Part shown: positions 1 to 11,922 of the stretch, piece by piece
Layout of the letters: every line of letters starts with the position of its first letter
Position numbering within the stretch: position 1 is the stretch's first letter
Source of the DNA: Betaproteobacteria bacterium
GTDB lineage: Bacteria; Pseudomonadota; Gammaproteobacteria; Burkholderiales; Rhodocyclaceae
Assembly (NCBI GenBank): GCA_020621405.1
Contig: JAHRYN010000002.1
Coordinates: 795,676 to 859,675, forward strand
Reading direction: 5' to 3'
Length of the DNA: 64,000 nucleotides
Translations under genes and position numbers: made by a program
Notes under the pieces: generated by a model
Seen by the model: the letters and a program-made list of their open reading frames with translations, nothing else
What the model was told of the DNA's origin: nothing
The model's database searches: none

Positions 1-1723
1 GCGGGCTCATCACCTCGGCATCGACGCGAATGCCGCGATGCTGCAAGCGGTAGCGCAAGCCGATGCGCTCGACCTGCAGGGTGAACGGACGGCCGTCCAT
101 TTCGCCTCGATAGACCGGATCGGACACGCGCCACTCGCTCACCATGCGATGGCGTGTGCCGTCGATGACCACCGCGTGATGGTCACCGTCGTTCTCGATC
201 GCGACGCGATGCGCAACACCGCGCAGGCGCACCACCGCATCCGGGCTGACCTTGTATTCATGGCCCGGCAGCTGGCCGATGATGCGCGACGCACGCTCGA
301 TGTAGCGCTGATGCACGGTGGCAGCGACCGCAACCAGCAGCGCTTCGTCCTCGTACGCTGCGGCAGCCGGATCGTAGCCCTGCGGATATTCCTCGGCGAT
401 GAAGGCTGTCGTGAAGTTGCCGGCGGCAAAGCGCGGGTGACCGAGCACCGACGACACGAAGGCGATGTTGTGGTTCGGACCGCGGATGCAGAATGCGTCG
501 AGCGCATCACGCAGTCGCGCGATCGCTTCGGCGCGGTTGGCGCCGTAGCAGATCAGCTTGGCGATCATCGAATCGTAGTGCATCGACACTTCGCCGCCTT
601 CGAACACGCCGGTATCGACGCGCACATTGTCGCCCAGCACCGGCGGACGGTAGCGCACCAGCCGACCGACCGACGGCAGGAAGCCGCGCGCCGGATCTTC
701 GGCGCAGATGCGCGCTTCCATCGCCCAGCCGTCCAGCTTCACCTCGGCCTGCGTGAAGGCGAGCTTCTCGCCGGCCGCGACGCGGATCATCTGCTCGACC
801 AGATCGAGACCGGTGATCATTTCCGTCACCGGGTGCTCGACCTGCAGCCGGGTGTTCATTTCAAGGAAGTAGAAGGACTTGTCGCGTCCGACCACGAATT
901 CGACCGTACCGGCCGACTGATACTGCACTGCCTTGGCCAGCCGCACCGCCTGCTCGCCCATCGCGCGCCGGGTGTCGGCGTCGATGAAGGGCGACGGCGC
1001 CTCCTCGATCACCTTCTGGTGACGGCGCTGGATCGAGCATTCACGCTCGTTCAGATACACCACGTTGCCATGACCGTCACCGAGCACCTGAATCTCGATG
1101 TGGCGCGGCTCCTCGACGAACTTCTCGATGAACACGCGATCGTCGTTGAAGGCGTTCTTCGCTTCGTTGACGCAGGACGCGAAGCCCTCGTGCGCCTCGG
1201 CATCGTTGAATGCCACGCGCAGACCCTTGCCACCGCCGCCGGCGCTGGCCTTGATCATCACCGGATAGCCGATGTCGCGCGCGATCTCGACAGCGCGTTC
1301 CGGACTTTCGATCGGATCGTTCCAGCCCGGAATCGTATTGACGCCGGCTTCCTTGGCCAGCTTCTTCGACGCGATCTTGTCGCCCATGGCACCGATGGCA
1401 TGCGGCTTCGGACCGATGAACACGATGCCCTCGCGCTCGAGCGCGGCACAGAATTCCTCGTTCTCGGACAGGAAGCCATAGCCCGGATGCACCGCCTGGG
1501 CGCCAGTTGCCTTGCACGCGGCAATGATCTTGTCGACCACCAGATAGGACTCGCGCGCCGGCGCCGGGCCGATGCACACGGCCTCGTCGGCCAGTTCCAC
1601 ATGCAGCGCGCTGCGGTCGGCTTCGGAATAGACGGCAACCGTCGCGATACCCATGCGACGTGCGGTACGGATGACGCGGCAAGCGATCTCGCCGCGGTTT
1701 GCGATCAGTATCTTTGTAAACAT
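1..1723 (-). CDS. pccA: Propionyl-/acetyl-CoA carboxylase biotin-carboxylase (alpha) subunit, 3' end outside window
   Basis: The protein begins MFTKILIANRGEIACRV, the standard biotin-carboxylase N-terminus. It runs about 574 residues to the window edge, so the C-terminal part with the biotin-carrying lysine domain of this roughly 660-residue family lies outside. Visible parts are the ATP-grasp region with a glycine-rich loop (KASAGGGGKG), the catalytic stretch EMNTRLQVEHPVTE, and a post-carboxylase linker. It carboxylates biotin using ATP and bicarbonate and hands CO2 to the beta subunit PccB encoded upstream. With mcm and meaB in the same operon, propionyl-CoA is the most likely substrate; other acyl-CoA carboxylases share this architecture. 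The start at 1723 is fixed by homology and directly abuts the stop of a 38-codon decoy frame. Confidence 0.93.
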   Translation of the reverse strand, partial: MFTKILIANRGEIACRVIRTARRMGIATVAVYSEADRSALHVELADEAVCIGPAPARESYLVVDKIIAACKATGAQAVHPGYGFLSENEEFCAALEREGIVFIGPKPHAIGAMGDKIASKKLAKEAGVNTIPGWNDPIESPERAVEIARDIGYPVMIKASAGGGGKGLRVAFNDAEAHEGFASCVNEAKNAFNDDRVFIEKFVEEPRHIEIQVLGDGHGNVVYLNERECSIQRRHQKVIEEAPSPFIDADTRRAMGEQAVRLAKAVQYQSAGTVEFVVGRDKSFYFLEMNTRLQVEHPVTEMITGLDLVEQMIRVAAGEKLAFTQAEVKLDGWAMEARICAEDPARGFLPSVGRLVRYRPPVLGDNVRVDTGVFEGGEVSMHYDSMIAKLICYGANRAEAIARLRDALDAFCIRGPNHNIAFVSSVLGHPRFAAGNFTTAFIAEEYPQGYDPAAAAYEDEALLVAVAATVHQRYIERASRIIGQLPGHEYKVSPDAVVRLRGVAHRVAIENDGDHHAVVIDGTRHRMVSEWRVSDPVYRGEMDGRPFTLQVERIGLRYRLQHRGIRVDAEVMSP

Positions 1724-1840
1724 TCAGTGCTCCGCGACGAGGTCGCCGTCACACGCTGCGCGTGCGACACGAGTTGAAAGGATCGCTGCGCGACCGCGCA
1801 TCGAGTCGCCGCGGTTTGCAATCAGCATCTTTGTAAACAT
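1724..1840 (-). CDS. 38-codon ORF duplicating the pccA start region
   Basis: A short frame begins MFTKMLIANRGD, almost the same as the pccA N-terminus, then diverges and stops with TGA immediately before the pccA ATG (TGAATG). It arises from a 35-bp direct repeat (1806-1840 versus 1689-1723, 33 of 35 bases equal). It could be a translated leader peptide coupled to pccA, or just the scar of a small tandem duplication. No known function can be given. Confidence 0.45.
   Translation of the reverse strand: MFTKMLIANRGDSMRGRAAILSTRVARAACDGDLVAEH
1806..1840 (-). repeat. Direct repeat of the pccA 5' coding end
   Basis: This 35-bp segment matches 1689-1723, which holds the first codons of pccA, with two differences, both silent or conservative in the reading frame. 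The copies are 117 bp apart, a multiple of three. Confidence 0.85.
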
Positions 1841-1861
1841 GTATGTGTGTCCTTCGCCCGA

Positions 1862-3394
<1,533 letters not shown>

Positions 3395-3413
3395 CGTGTA
3401 TGCCTCCGTGAAA

Positions 3414-4388
3414 TCAGTCCATGGCCTGCAGCAGGCGCAATGCGGCCGCCGATGCAGGCAGGGTACCCGCCGCCACCGCGGCGCGGATGTCAGGCAGTGC
3501 GGCGCGCACTGCCTTGTGGTGTTCGAAACGGCTGCGCAGCCCCTGATCGACCAGGGTCCACATCCAGTCCAGCGCCTGCCGGCTGCGCCGCGCCGCCCAC
3601 GCACCGCTCGCCTGCATGGTGTCGCGGTAGCGCAGGATATCCGCCCAGAAGGCCTCCAGGCCGGCATGCTGCAAAGCCGACACCTTGAGTACCGGCACCG
3701 CCCAGCCGCTGGACGCGGCGCGCAGCAGGTGCAGCGCACCGCGCATCTGCTGCATCGCGCGCTCCGCCGCCGCTTCGTCGATGTCGCACTTGTTGTAGAC
3801 GACGATGTCGGCCAGCTCGACGATGCCCTTCTTGATCGCCTGCAGGTCGTCGCCGGCGTTCGGCAGCTGCAGCAGCACGAACACGTCGGTCATACCGGCG
3901 ACCGCGGTTTCCGACTGCCCGACGCCGACCGTCTCGACGATGATCACGTCGAAGCCGGCCGCCTCGCACACCAGCATCGCCTCGCGCGTGCGCGCGGCCA
4001 CGCCGCCCAGACTGCCGGACGACGGCGATGGCCGTATGAAGGCATCCGTGCTCAGCGACAGCTGTTCCATGCGCGTCTTGTCGCCCAGTATCGAACCACC
4101 GGTCAGGCTGGACGACGGATCGATCGCCAGCACGGCAACCTTGTGTCCCCTGGCGATCAGCGCGACGCCGAGCGCCTCGATGAAGGTCGACTTGCCGACA
4201 CCCGGCACGCCGGAAATGCCGACCCGCACCGAACGACCGGTGTGCGGCAGCAGCGCGCGCAGCACCTCGCCGGCGCGCGCCTGATGGTCCTCGCGCGTCG
4301 ATTCGATCAGCGTGATGGTCTTGGCCAGCGCGCGGCGGTTGCCGGCGCGCACGCCATCGATCAGCGATTGATCGGGCAGGGACGTCAC
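3414..4388 (-). CDS. meaB: MeaB-type G-protein chaperone of methylmalonyl-CoA mutase
   Basis: This is a P-loop GTPase of the MeaB/ArgK family: Walker [10 protein letters not shown], then [20 protein letters not shown], and NKCDID as the guanine-specificity loop. The family protects and reloads adenosylcobalamin-dependent methylmalonyl-CoA mutase. Older annotations call it LAO/AO transport ATPase. I chose the GTG at 4388, giving 324 residues, the usual family length. An ATG at 4427 would add 13 Cys/Arg-rich residues and would lie at the edge of a strong hairpin. It follows mcm with a short gap and precedes pccB, the expected neighbourhood. Confidence 0.92.
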   Translation of the reverse strand: MTSLPDQSLIDGVRAGNRRALAKTITLIESTREDHQARAGEVLRALLPHTGRSVRVGISGVPGVGKSTFIEALGVALIARGHKVAVLAIDPSSSLTGGSILGDKTRMEQLSLSTDAFIRPSPSSGSLGGVAARTREAMLVCEAAGFDVIIVETVGVGQSETAVAGMTDVFVLLQLPNAGDDLQAIKKGIVELADIVVYNKCDIDEAAAERAMQQMRGALHLLRAASSGWAVPVLKVSALQHAGLEAFWADILRYRDTMQASGAWAARRSRQALDWMWTLVDQGLRSRFEHHKAVRAALPDIRAAVAAGTLPASAAALRLLQAMD

Positions 4389-4406
4389 ACGCGATCCGCC
4401 GCAACA

Positions 4407-4425
4407 GCGGGAGCAACGCTCCCGC
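4407..4425. promoter_or_regulatory. Hairpin at the mcm-meaB junction
   Basis: Perfect 8-bp arms GCGGGAGC/GCTCCCGC flank a 3-base loop, 19 bases downstream of the mcm stop and just before the GTG chosen for meaB. There is no T-run, so it is more likely an mRNA-stability or translation-control hairpin than a terminator. Confidence 0.5.
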
Positions 4426-4443
4426 ATGATTCCCGCAGCAGGC

Positions 4444-6597
<2,154 letters not shown>

Positions 6598-6660
6598 CTT
6601 CGTTTCCTTCCGGATTGCTGGACGGCGCTCTGTTCAGCTTGACAGCAGCGCTCTGCCCGG

Positions 6661-6690
6661 AGAATACTTTATCCATAATTATGAATGCAA
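6661..6690 (-). promoter_or_regulatory. Candidate promoter and operator of the mcm operon
   Basis: On the minus strand TTGCAT (6685-6690) and TATTCT (6661-6666) are spaced 18 bp, a plausible sigma-70 promoter. The spacer holds the perfect palindrome CATAATTATG (6674-6683), placed where a repressor would block polymerase. The divergent GntR-family gene next door is the obvious candidate to bind it. Activity is inferred from sequence only. Confidence 0.5.
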
Positions 6691-6771
6691 GCGGATGTTG
6701 CGGTGCGTGATCGCACCCCGGCCGATTGCATTTCCCGCCGCGAACACGCGCGGACAAGTCTGATGAATACA

Positions 6772-6811
6772 GGGGAATGGTGGCTCCGGGCATGCCGGAT
6801 CACCATTCCCC
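6772..6811 (+). terminator. Long two-part hairpin upstream of the GntR gene
   Basis: Perfect 11-bp arms GGGGAATGGTG/CACCATTCCCC enclose a second stem TCCGG/CCGGA with loop GCATG, followed by CCGTCTTTT. The structure is terminator-like and lies 33 bases before the GntR start. It could stop transcription entering from the left, act as an attenuator of gntR, or serve as a dyad operator. Confidence 0.55.
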
Positions 6812-6844
6812 CGTCTTTTGCGCGTCGTACGCGGTCAAACATCG

Positions 6845-7510
6845 ATGAACAGCGAAACCCTCAACCGGACTGCCGAAAGCATCGCACCGCGCGCCTTGTA
6901 CATAGAGGTCGCCGACCGGTTGCGCCGGCTGATACAGAGCCACGCAATGGCGCCCGGCGAGTGGATAGACGAACAGGCACTCGCCACGCAGTACGGCATA
7001 TCGCGCACACCGCTGCGCGAAGCACTCAAGGTGCTGGCGACCGAGGGCATGGTGGTGCTCAAGCCGCGCCGCGGCTGCTATGTCGCGCAGATCAGCGGCG
7101 GCGACCTGGAAGAGATCTATCCCATCATGGCGTTGCTCGAGGGCGAATGCGCCGCGAACGCTGCACGGCGTGCCAGCGACGCCGATCTCGCGGATCTGGC
7201 CGCGCTGCACCAGCGGCTCGAGGACTCGGCGGCAGCGCGCGACGTCGAAGGTTTCTTCGACGCGAATCAGCGCTTCCATCTGCTGATCCATCACATCGCC
7301 GGCAACCGGCGCCTGGCTCAGATGATCGATGAACTGCGCGCAGTGCTGAAGCTGCAGCGCCACGACTCGCTCTATCTGGAAGGCCGTCTGGTGGCATCGC
7401 TGGAAGAACACCGCACGCTGCTCGCCGCACTGAGCGCACACGATGCGGAGACGGCCCGTTCGACCATGCAGCGGCATATCGAAAGCAGCCGGCGCGCATT
7501 CGGCGGCTGA
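6845..7510 (+). CDS. GntR-family (FCD-type) transcriptional regulator
   Basis: The 221-residue product has an N-terminal winged HTH (LYIEVADRLRRLIQ...GISRTPLREALKVLATEGMV) and a helical C-terminal FCD ligand domain from about residue 85, ending with the usual metal-ligand histidine region (NQRFHLLIHHIAGN and an H in ARSTMQRHIES). It is transcribed divergently from mcm, so local control of the propionyl-CoA/methylmalonyl-CoA operon by an organic acid or CoA ester is likely but inferred. I used the ATG at 6845; a TTG at 6818 would add nine residues and has no better ribosome site. Confidence 0.88.
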   Translation: MNSETLNRTAESIAPRALYIEVADRLRRLIQSHAMAPGEWIDEQALATQYGISRTPLREALKVLATEGMVVLKPRRGCYVAQISGGDLEEIYPIMALLEGECAANAARRASDADLADLAALHQRLEDSAAARDVEGFFDANQRFHLLIHHIAGNRRLAQMIDELRAVLKLQRHDSLYLEGRLVASLEEHRTLLAALSAHDAETARSTMQRHIESSRRAFGG

Positions 7511-7537
7511 GGACATGCCGCATCGGCATGTCCTCAG
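7507..7537 (+). terminator. Hairpin overlapping the stop of the GntR gene
   Basis: A perfect 14-bp stem CTGAGGACATGCCG with a 3-base CAT loop starts one base before the TGA stop codon. No T-run follows, so it may stop transcription weakly or protect the 3' end. Confidence 0.6.
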
Positions 7538-7568
7538 GGCAGGCGCAACGCCACCCTGAGCAGGCAGT

Positions 7569-7594
7569 TGCAGGAGCGAGCCATGCTCGCGAAT
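7569..7594 (+). repeat. REP element, forward copy
   Basis: The core GGAGCGAGCCATGCTCGCGA is a short imperfect palindrome that recurs at 7632, 15574, 36577, 36643 and 36689. It pairs with an inverted copy at 7632-7657, forming a BIME-like unit. No RAYT transposase is seen in the window. Confidence 0.85.
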
Positions 7595-7631
7595 GCACGC
7601 TTGCCGAGCGACGGTGCGTATTCAATAGACG

Positions 7632-7657
7632 ATTCGCGAGCATGGCTCGCTCCTGCA
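7632..7657 (-). repeat. REP element, inverted copy
   Basis: This is the exact reverse complement of the 7569-7594 core, 37 bp away. Together they can fold into a large cruciform in the gntR-sulP spacer. Confidence 0.85.
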
Positions 7658-7875
7658 GACGTGCATCGCACGGCCACCCGTCGCGGAACATGACGTGCGC
7701 CGGCACCGACCGGCTGGACAAGCGCCGGCTGCGCAGCCGACAATCGCCTCATGTCCACGCTCCGTCCGCTTCCGTGCCGCTGACCGCCACAAAACGCTGG
7801 GTCGCCGTACGCCACTCGGGCCGGGGACGGCACTCTCCGCATTGCGCATGACATTCCTTTCAATGCGGAGACACC
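7658..7875. other. Spacer before the SulP gene
   Basis: No convincing gene is present. A GGAG ribosome site lies just before the ATG at 7876. I could not identify a clear promoter; one must presumably lie here because a hairpin and REP pair separate this gene from gntR. Confidence 0.5.
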
Positions 7876-9567
7876 ATGAGCATTCCGTTCAGACCCAAGC
7901 TGCTTGACACCCTGCGCGACTACAGTCGCGGACAGTTGGCTGGCGACCTGTCCGCCGGCATCACGGTCGGCGTGCTGGCGCTGCCGCTGGCCATGGCTTT
8001 CGCGATCGCCAGCGGCATGTCGCCGACCGCTGGCATCTGGACCGCCATCGTCGCCGGTTTCCTGATTTCCGCGCTCGGAGGCTCGCGCGTGCAGATCGGC
8101 GGTCCGACCGGTGCCTTCATCCCCATCATCTACGCCATCGTCGTCGATTACGGCGTGCAGAACCTGCTGATCGCCACCATGATGGCCGGCGTCATGTTGC
8201 TGGCGATGGGCGCCTTCCGGCTCGGCAGCATGATCCGCTTCATCCCGCTGTCGGTGGTGATCGGCTTCACCAACGGCATAGCGGTCGTCATCTTCATTTC
8301 GCAGATCAAGGATTTCCTCGGTCTGCGCATCGAGCACATGCCCGGCGAATTCTTCGGCAAGATGCGCGCGCTGGCCGATGCGCTGCCGACGCTGGATCTG
8401 CCGACGCTGGCTGTCGCGGTGGCATCGCTCGCCGTGCTGCTGGGCTGGAACCGCATCGCCGCCAGCGTCGCGTGGATGCGCCGCCTGCCCGGGCCGCTCG
8501 CCGTTCTGCTGATCGGCACCGCCGCCAACTTCGTGCTGGAACTGCCGGTCGACACCATAGGCAGCCGCTTCGGCGGCATTCCGCGCGAGCTGCCGCACGT
8601 CGGCCTGCCGACGCTGTCCTTCAGCCTGCTCGGCAAGCTGATCGCACCGGCACTGACCATTGCGCTGCTCGGCGCGATCGAGTCACTGCTGTCGGCGCGC
8701 GTGGCCGACAGCCAGATCGACGACCGCCACGACCCGAACCAGGAACTGATTGCACAGGGCGTCGCCAACCTGGTCGCGCCGCTGTTCGGCGGCTTCGCGG
8801 CGACCGGCGCCATCGCGCGCACCGCCACCAACATCCGCACCGGCGGACGCACGCCGGTGGCCGGCATGCTGCACGCCTCGGTGCTGCTGCTCATCGTGCT
8901 GGCGGCGGCACCGCTGGCCAGCCACATTCCGCTGGCCACGCTGTCGGCCATCGTCGTCGTCGTGTCGATCAACATGGGCGAATGGCATGCCTTCACGCCC
9001 GGCGTGCTGATGCGCTATTCGCCGAACTATCGCACCATCCTGCTGGCCACCTTCTTCGTCACCGTCGTGTTCGACCTGACGCTGGCGGTCGAACTGGGCA
9101 TGGTGCTGGCCAGCCTGTTCTTCATCTACCGCATGTCCGACCTCACCCACATCGAACGCGTGCCGCTGGAGGACCACTACGGTGTCGAGGCGCTGAGCCG
9201 ACCCGACGGGACACCGCGGATACAGGCCTACCGCATCTTCGGCTCGCTGTTCTTCGGTGCCGCCAACAAGCTCGAGAACCTGCTGCTGACGCAGGACGGT
9301 CATCCGGACGTGGTCATCCTCGATCTGGAAAAGGTGATCAACATCGACACCACCGGGCTGGACATCCTGCAGACCCTGCACCGCAACCTCGCCCGGCGCG
9401 GCGCCACGCTGATCCTGTGCGACCTGAACGAACAGCCGGGTTCGCTGATCCGCCGCTCGGGCTTCGCCGAGCGCATGGGCGAACACAACATCGCCGCCAA
9501 CATCACCGACGCGTTGCTGCGCGCGCAGGGCGTACAGGCCGGCGCACCCTCCATCGCCTACGCCTAG
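7876..9567 (+). CDS. SulP-family inorganic anion transporter with STAS domain
   Basis: The 563-residue membrane protein has the SulP signature near the N-terminus (AGDLSAGITVGVLALPLAMAFAIASG), then GGSRVQIGGPTGAFI, and some ten or more hydrophobic segments to about residue 420. A cytoplasmic C-terminal STAS domain (about 440-550) contains VVILDLEKVINIDTTGLDIL. Family members move sulfate, bicarbonate, chloride or dicarboxylates, and the substrate cannot be read from sequence. There is no carbonic anhydrase or sulfur gene beside it to help. The gene stands alone between gntR and a convergent MFS gene. Confidence 0.93.
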   Translation: MSIPFRPKLLDTLRDYSRGQLAGDLSAGITVGVLALPLAMAFAIASGMSPTAGIWTAIVAGFLISALGGSRVQIGGPTGAFIPIIYAIVVDYGVQNLLIATMMAGVMLLAMGAFRLGSMIRFIPLSVVIGFTNGIAVVIFISQIKDFLGLRIEHMPGEFFGKMRALADALPTLDLPTLAVAVASLAVLLGWNRIAASVAWMRRLPGPLAVLLIGTAANFVLELPVDTIGSRFGGIPRELPHVGLPTLSFSLLGKLIAPALTIALLGAIESLLSARVADSQIDDRHDPNQELIAQGVANLVAPLFGGFAATGAIARTATNIRTGGRTPVAGMLHASVLLLIVLAAAPLASHIPLATLSAIVVVVSINMGEWHAFTPGVLMRYSPNYRTILLATFFVTVVFDLTLAVELGMVLASLFFIYRMSDLTHIERVPLEDHYGVEALSRPDGTPRIQAYRIFGSLFFGAANKLENLLLTQDGHPDVVILDLEKVINIDTTGLDILQTLHRNLARRGATLILCDLNEQPGSLIRRSGFAERMGEHNIAANITDALLRAQGVQAGAPSIAYA

Positions 9568-9621
9568 CGCGCGGTTCCCCGAGGCCGTCTGTCTATGGGT
9601 GAGCGGCCGGCGGCGCGAACT

Positions 9622-10824
9622 TCAGGTGGCCTGTCCCGGAGACTGATCGAGCCTGTCCTCCGGCCGGGCGAGCATCAACATGAAGAAGGCGCAGGCCAGG
9701 ATCACGCCACCAATGACCGCAGTGGTGCCCAGCACCATTGAAAAACCGCCCTGACCATGCAACAGCGCGATCAGCGGCAGCGCAAATCCGCTGACTGTGA
9801 AGCCCAGGAAGTAGCGGATGGCGAATGCCCGCGTGCGATAGACGGGCGGAACGTAGCGCGCCACCATGGCATCCGTGATGACCACCTGGCCGTAGATCGA
9901 CACCATGGCCAGCGTGAGCCCAAGCAACAGCACGGAGCCGGCACCGTTGCTGGCAATGCCAAGCCCCAGCGGCGCCAGCGCCACGATGCCGATGAAGATC
10001 ACGGGCAGGCTGATGCGGTCAACGAGGCGCCCGACCACCAGTTGCGTCAGGGCACCGAACACGAACACCACGGTCGCGAGCGATCCGGTCAGCAGTAGCG
10101 GTAATGCCAGACCAAGCCGCTCATCGATGATCTTGGGCAGCGCGATCGTCGTCACATTGAAAGTGATGCCACCGGCCAGGATGGCCAGCCCGAACATGAT
10201 CATCAACAGGCCGGGCTTGCTTACCGGCAGGACCGGCGCGTCGTTCCTGCTGCGGCTGCCCGGCACGCCGTCACCGCGCACCATCCACAGGAACGCCACG
10301 CCAACCATGGCGCACACCAGCGCGGGCAGCAGGAAGGCGAGGCGCCAGCCCAACGTGACCGCAATCAGCGCCGTCACGCCCGATGCGGCAGCGGCCCCCA
10401 GATTGCCCCACACCCCGTTCCAGCCCAGATCGCGTCCAAGACGGCTCGCGTGGGTAACGAGCATGGCCGATCCGATCGGATGGTAGATGGCGGAGAAGAT
10501 GCCCAGCAGAAGCAGCCAACCGGCCAGGGCAGCGGGCGACGCCGCGGTTGAAAGGCCTGCGCACGCAGCAGCGCAACCCAGGTAATAGACACCCAGCATG
10601 TTGCGGCGGCCAAGTCGCTCGGCCAGCCAGCCCGATGGCAGCGCAAACAGGCCGAAGGCGACGAACGCACCGGTGGCCAGCGATATGAGCGTGGCGTAGT
10701 CGAGGCCGAGTTCGGTCGCGATGGCCAGCACTGCGGTCGGATAGATCAGCAGCACGAAGTGGTCGAGTGCATGCGCGACATTGACGAAAATGACGGTACG
10801 GCGGGACAGCGCGGCAGGATTCAT
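9622..10824 (-). CDS. MFS transporter
   Basis: The 400-residue product begins MNPAALSRRTVIFVNVAHALDHFVLLIYPTAVLAIATEL and has about 12 hydrophobic segments. The loop between helices 2 and 3 has WLAERLGRRNMLG, the MFS motif A region. HPIGSAMLVTH resembles the fosmidomycin-resistance/FsrR-like branch. It is divergent from an AraC regulator and next to an amidase gene, so it could import amides or export an inhibitor; this is inference. I chose the ATG at 10824 because GGAG lies about 10 bases upstream and the protein then starts at the first helix; a longer frame extends upstream into the AraC promoter. Confidence 0.88.
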   Translation of the reverse strand: MNPAALSRRTVIFVNVAHALDHFVLLIYPTAVLAIATELGLDYATLISLATGAFVAFGLFALPSGWLAERLGRRNMLGVYYLGCAAACAGLSTAASPAALAGWLLLLGIFSAIYHPIGSAMLVTHASRLGRDLGWNGVWGNLGAAAASGVTALIAVTLGWRLAFLLPALVCAMVGVAFLWMVRGDGVPGSRSRNDAPVLPVSKPGLLMIMFGLAILAGGITFNVTTIALPKIIDERLGLALPLLLTGSLATVVFVFGALTQLVVGRLVDRISLPVIFIGIVALAPLGLGIASNGAGSVLLLGLTLAMVSIYGQVVITDAMVARYVPPVYRTRAFAIRYFLGFTVSGFALPLIALLHGQGGFSMVLGTTAVIGGVILACAFFMLMLARPEDRLDQSPGQAT

Positions 10825-10869
10825 GGTGTGCAGACTCCGTTCGACGAGGGCGAATTTCCAGCCTACATT

Positions 10870-10891
10870 GACCCGTACGATCTTCCGGGTC
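10870..10891. promoter_or_regulatory. Inverted repeat in the MFS-AraC divergent region
   Basis: Arms GACCCG/CGGGTC with a 10-bp spacer lie between the two divergent starts, followed by an AT-rich stretch GAAAATAAAC. It is a candidate operator for the AraC regulator. Confidence 0.4.
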
Positions 10892-10933
10892 GAAAATAAA
10901 CGCAATCGGGCCAACACCGGAGAGGTCACGCTC

Positions 10934-11704
10934 ATGCGTTCCATCGACCCCGCAGACTTCCAGCATGTGCCGCATGCCGTTGCCGTGATGGCACGCAGCT
11001 ATCCGTCGCTGTCGCACACCGGGCAGCACAGTCATGAGCGTGCACAACTGCTGTTCGCCATCAGCGGACTGATGATTGCAAGAACGTCCCGCGGCACCTG
11101 GGTGATTCCGCCGGGACATGCATTGATGATCGCCCAAGGTGTGATGCACGACATCGAGATGCACGGCGACGTGGAGATGCGTACCGCCTATCTGGTACCC
11201 GACGACAACGTGCGTGTCGTGGCCGAACAATGCCGCGTCATACTCGTGTCACCGCTGCTGGACGCGGCATTGCAGGCGCTGGCGGACGAACCGGTGCTGT
11301 ATGACCCCGACGGGCGGGGCCCGCATCTGGCCGCGCTGATCATGTCGGAAATCGCCCGCGCGCCCGCGACGCCATTCGCGCTGCCGCTGCCGGACGATGC
11401 GCGCTTGCGCAAGCTGTGCGAAGCACTTTTGAACAACCCGGCGATCGACTTCGACATCGATACCTGGGGGCTGCAGGTTGGCGTGAGCCGGCGCACGCTC
11501 ACGCGCCGGTTCCGGACGGAAACAGGTCTCAGCTTCGGTGAATGGCGTCGCCGTCTGCGGCTGCTGCATACGCTGATGAAGCAGGCAGAAGGCAGCACAC
11601 CCAAGGATGTCGCCCGCCGGGTCGGCTACCGCAGCACGCAGGCTCTGCAGGCGATGATGCGGCGCTTGCTCAAGAGCGGTTCCGAGGCACCGGACGCACG
11701 CTGA
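10934..11704 (+). CDS. AraC-family transcriptional regulator
   Basis: The 256-residue protein carries an N-terminal cupin-like sensing part ([20 protein letters not shown], then [10 protein letters not shown]) and a C-terminal pair of HTH motifs ([19 protein letters not shown] and the second around [20 protein letters not shown]). The second recognition helix departs from the usual FxxxFK pattern. It starts at an ATG preceded by GAGAGG. It sits between a divergent MFS carrier and the amiE amidase, so sensing an amide, nitrile or exported compound and controlling both flanks is plausible. It differs from the Pseudomonas ami operon, where control is by the AmiC/AmiR antiterminator pair. Confidence 0.88.
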   Translation: MRSIDPADFQHVPHAVAVMARSYPSLSHTGQHSHERAQLLFAISGLMIARTSRGTWVIPPGHALMIAQGVMHDIEMHGDVEMRTAYLVPDDNVRVVAEQCRVILVSPLLDAALQALADEPVLYDPDGRGPHLAALIMSEIARAPATPFALPLPDDARLRKLCEALLNNPAIDFDIDTWGLQVGVSRRTLTRRFRTETGLSFGEWRRRLRLLHTLMKQAEGSTPKDVARRVGYRSTQALQAMMRRLLKSGSEAPDAR

Positions 11705-11842
11705 TCGGATCACCGGACGGGTTGGCATCGCCCGGACTCAGGGAGACCGCACTGCGCCCTGAAACACCACAGCACAGGAGGCAATCCCGAGCCGCCCCAG
11801 GGCATCGACGCACCGATGACCGCCAGGGTATCCGACATGCCG

Positions 11843-11860
11843 ATACGTCAATCGACGTAT
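11843..11860. promoter_or_regulatory. Inverted repeat upstream of amiE
   Basis: Perfect arms ATACGT/ACGTAT with a 6-bp spacer lie about 60 bp before the amidase start, in a 218-bp spacer that otherwise shows no gene. It could be the AraC-regulator site. Confidence 0.35.
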
Positions 11861-11922
11861 TTTCCGCGCCCGCTGCATTCGCAGAATGGAAGGCCACTTT
11901 CCACTCGCAGCGGGGGCCACTC

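Noticed and set aside
6818-6844. TTG start for the GntR gene
   Set aside because: It adds nine non-conserved residues, immediately follows the hairpin, and has no ribosome site.
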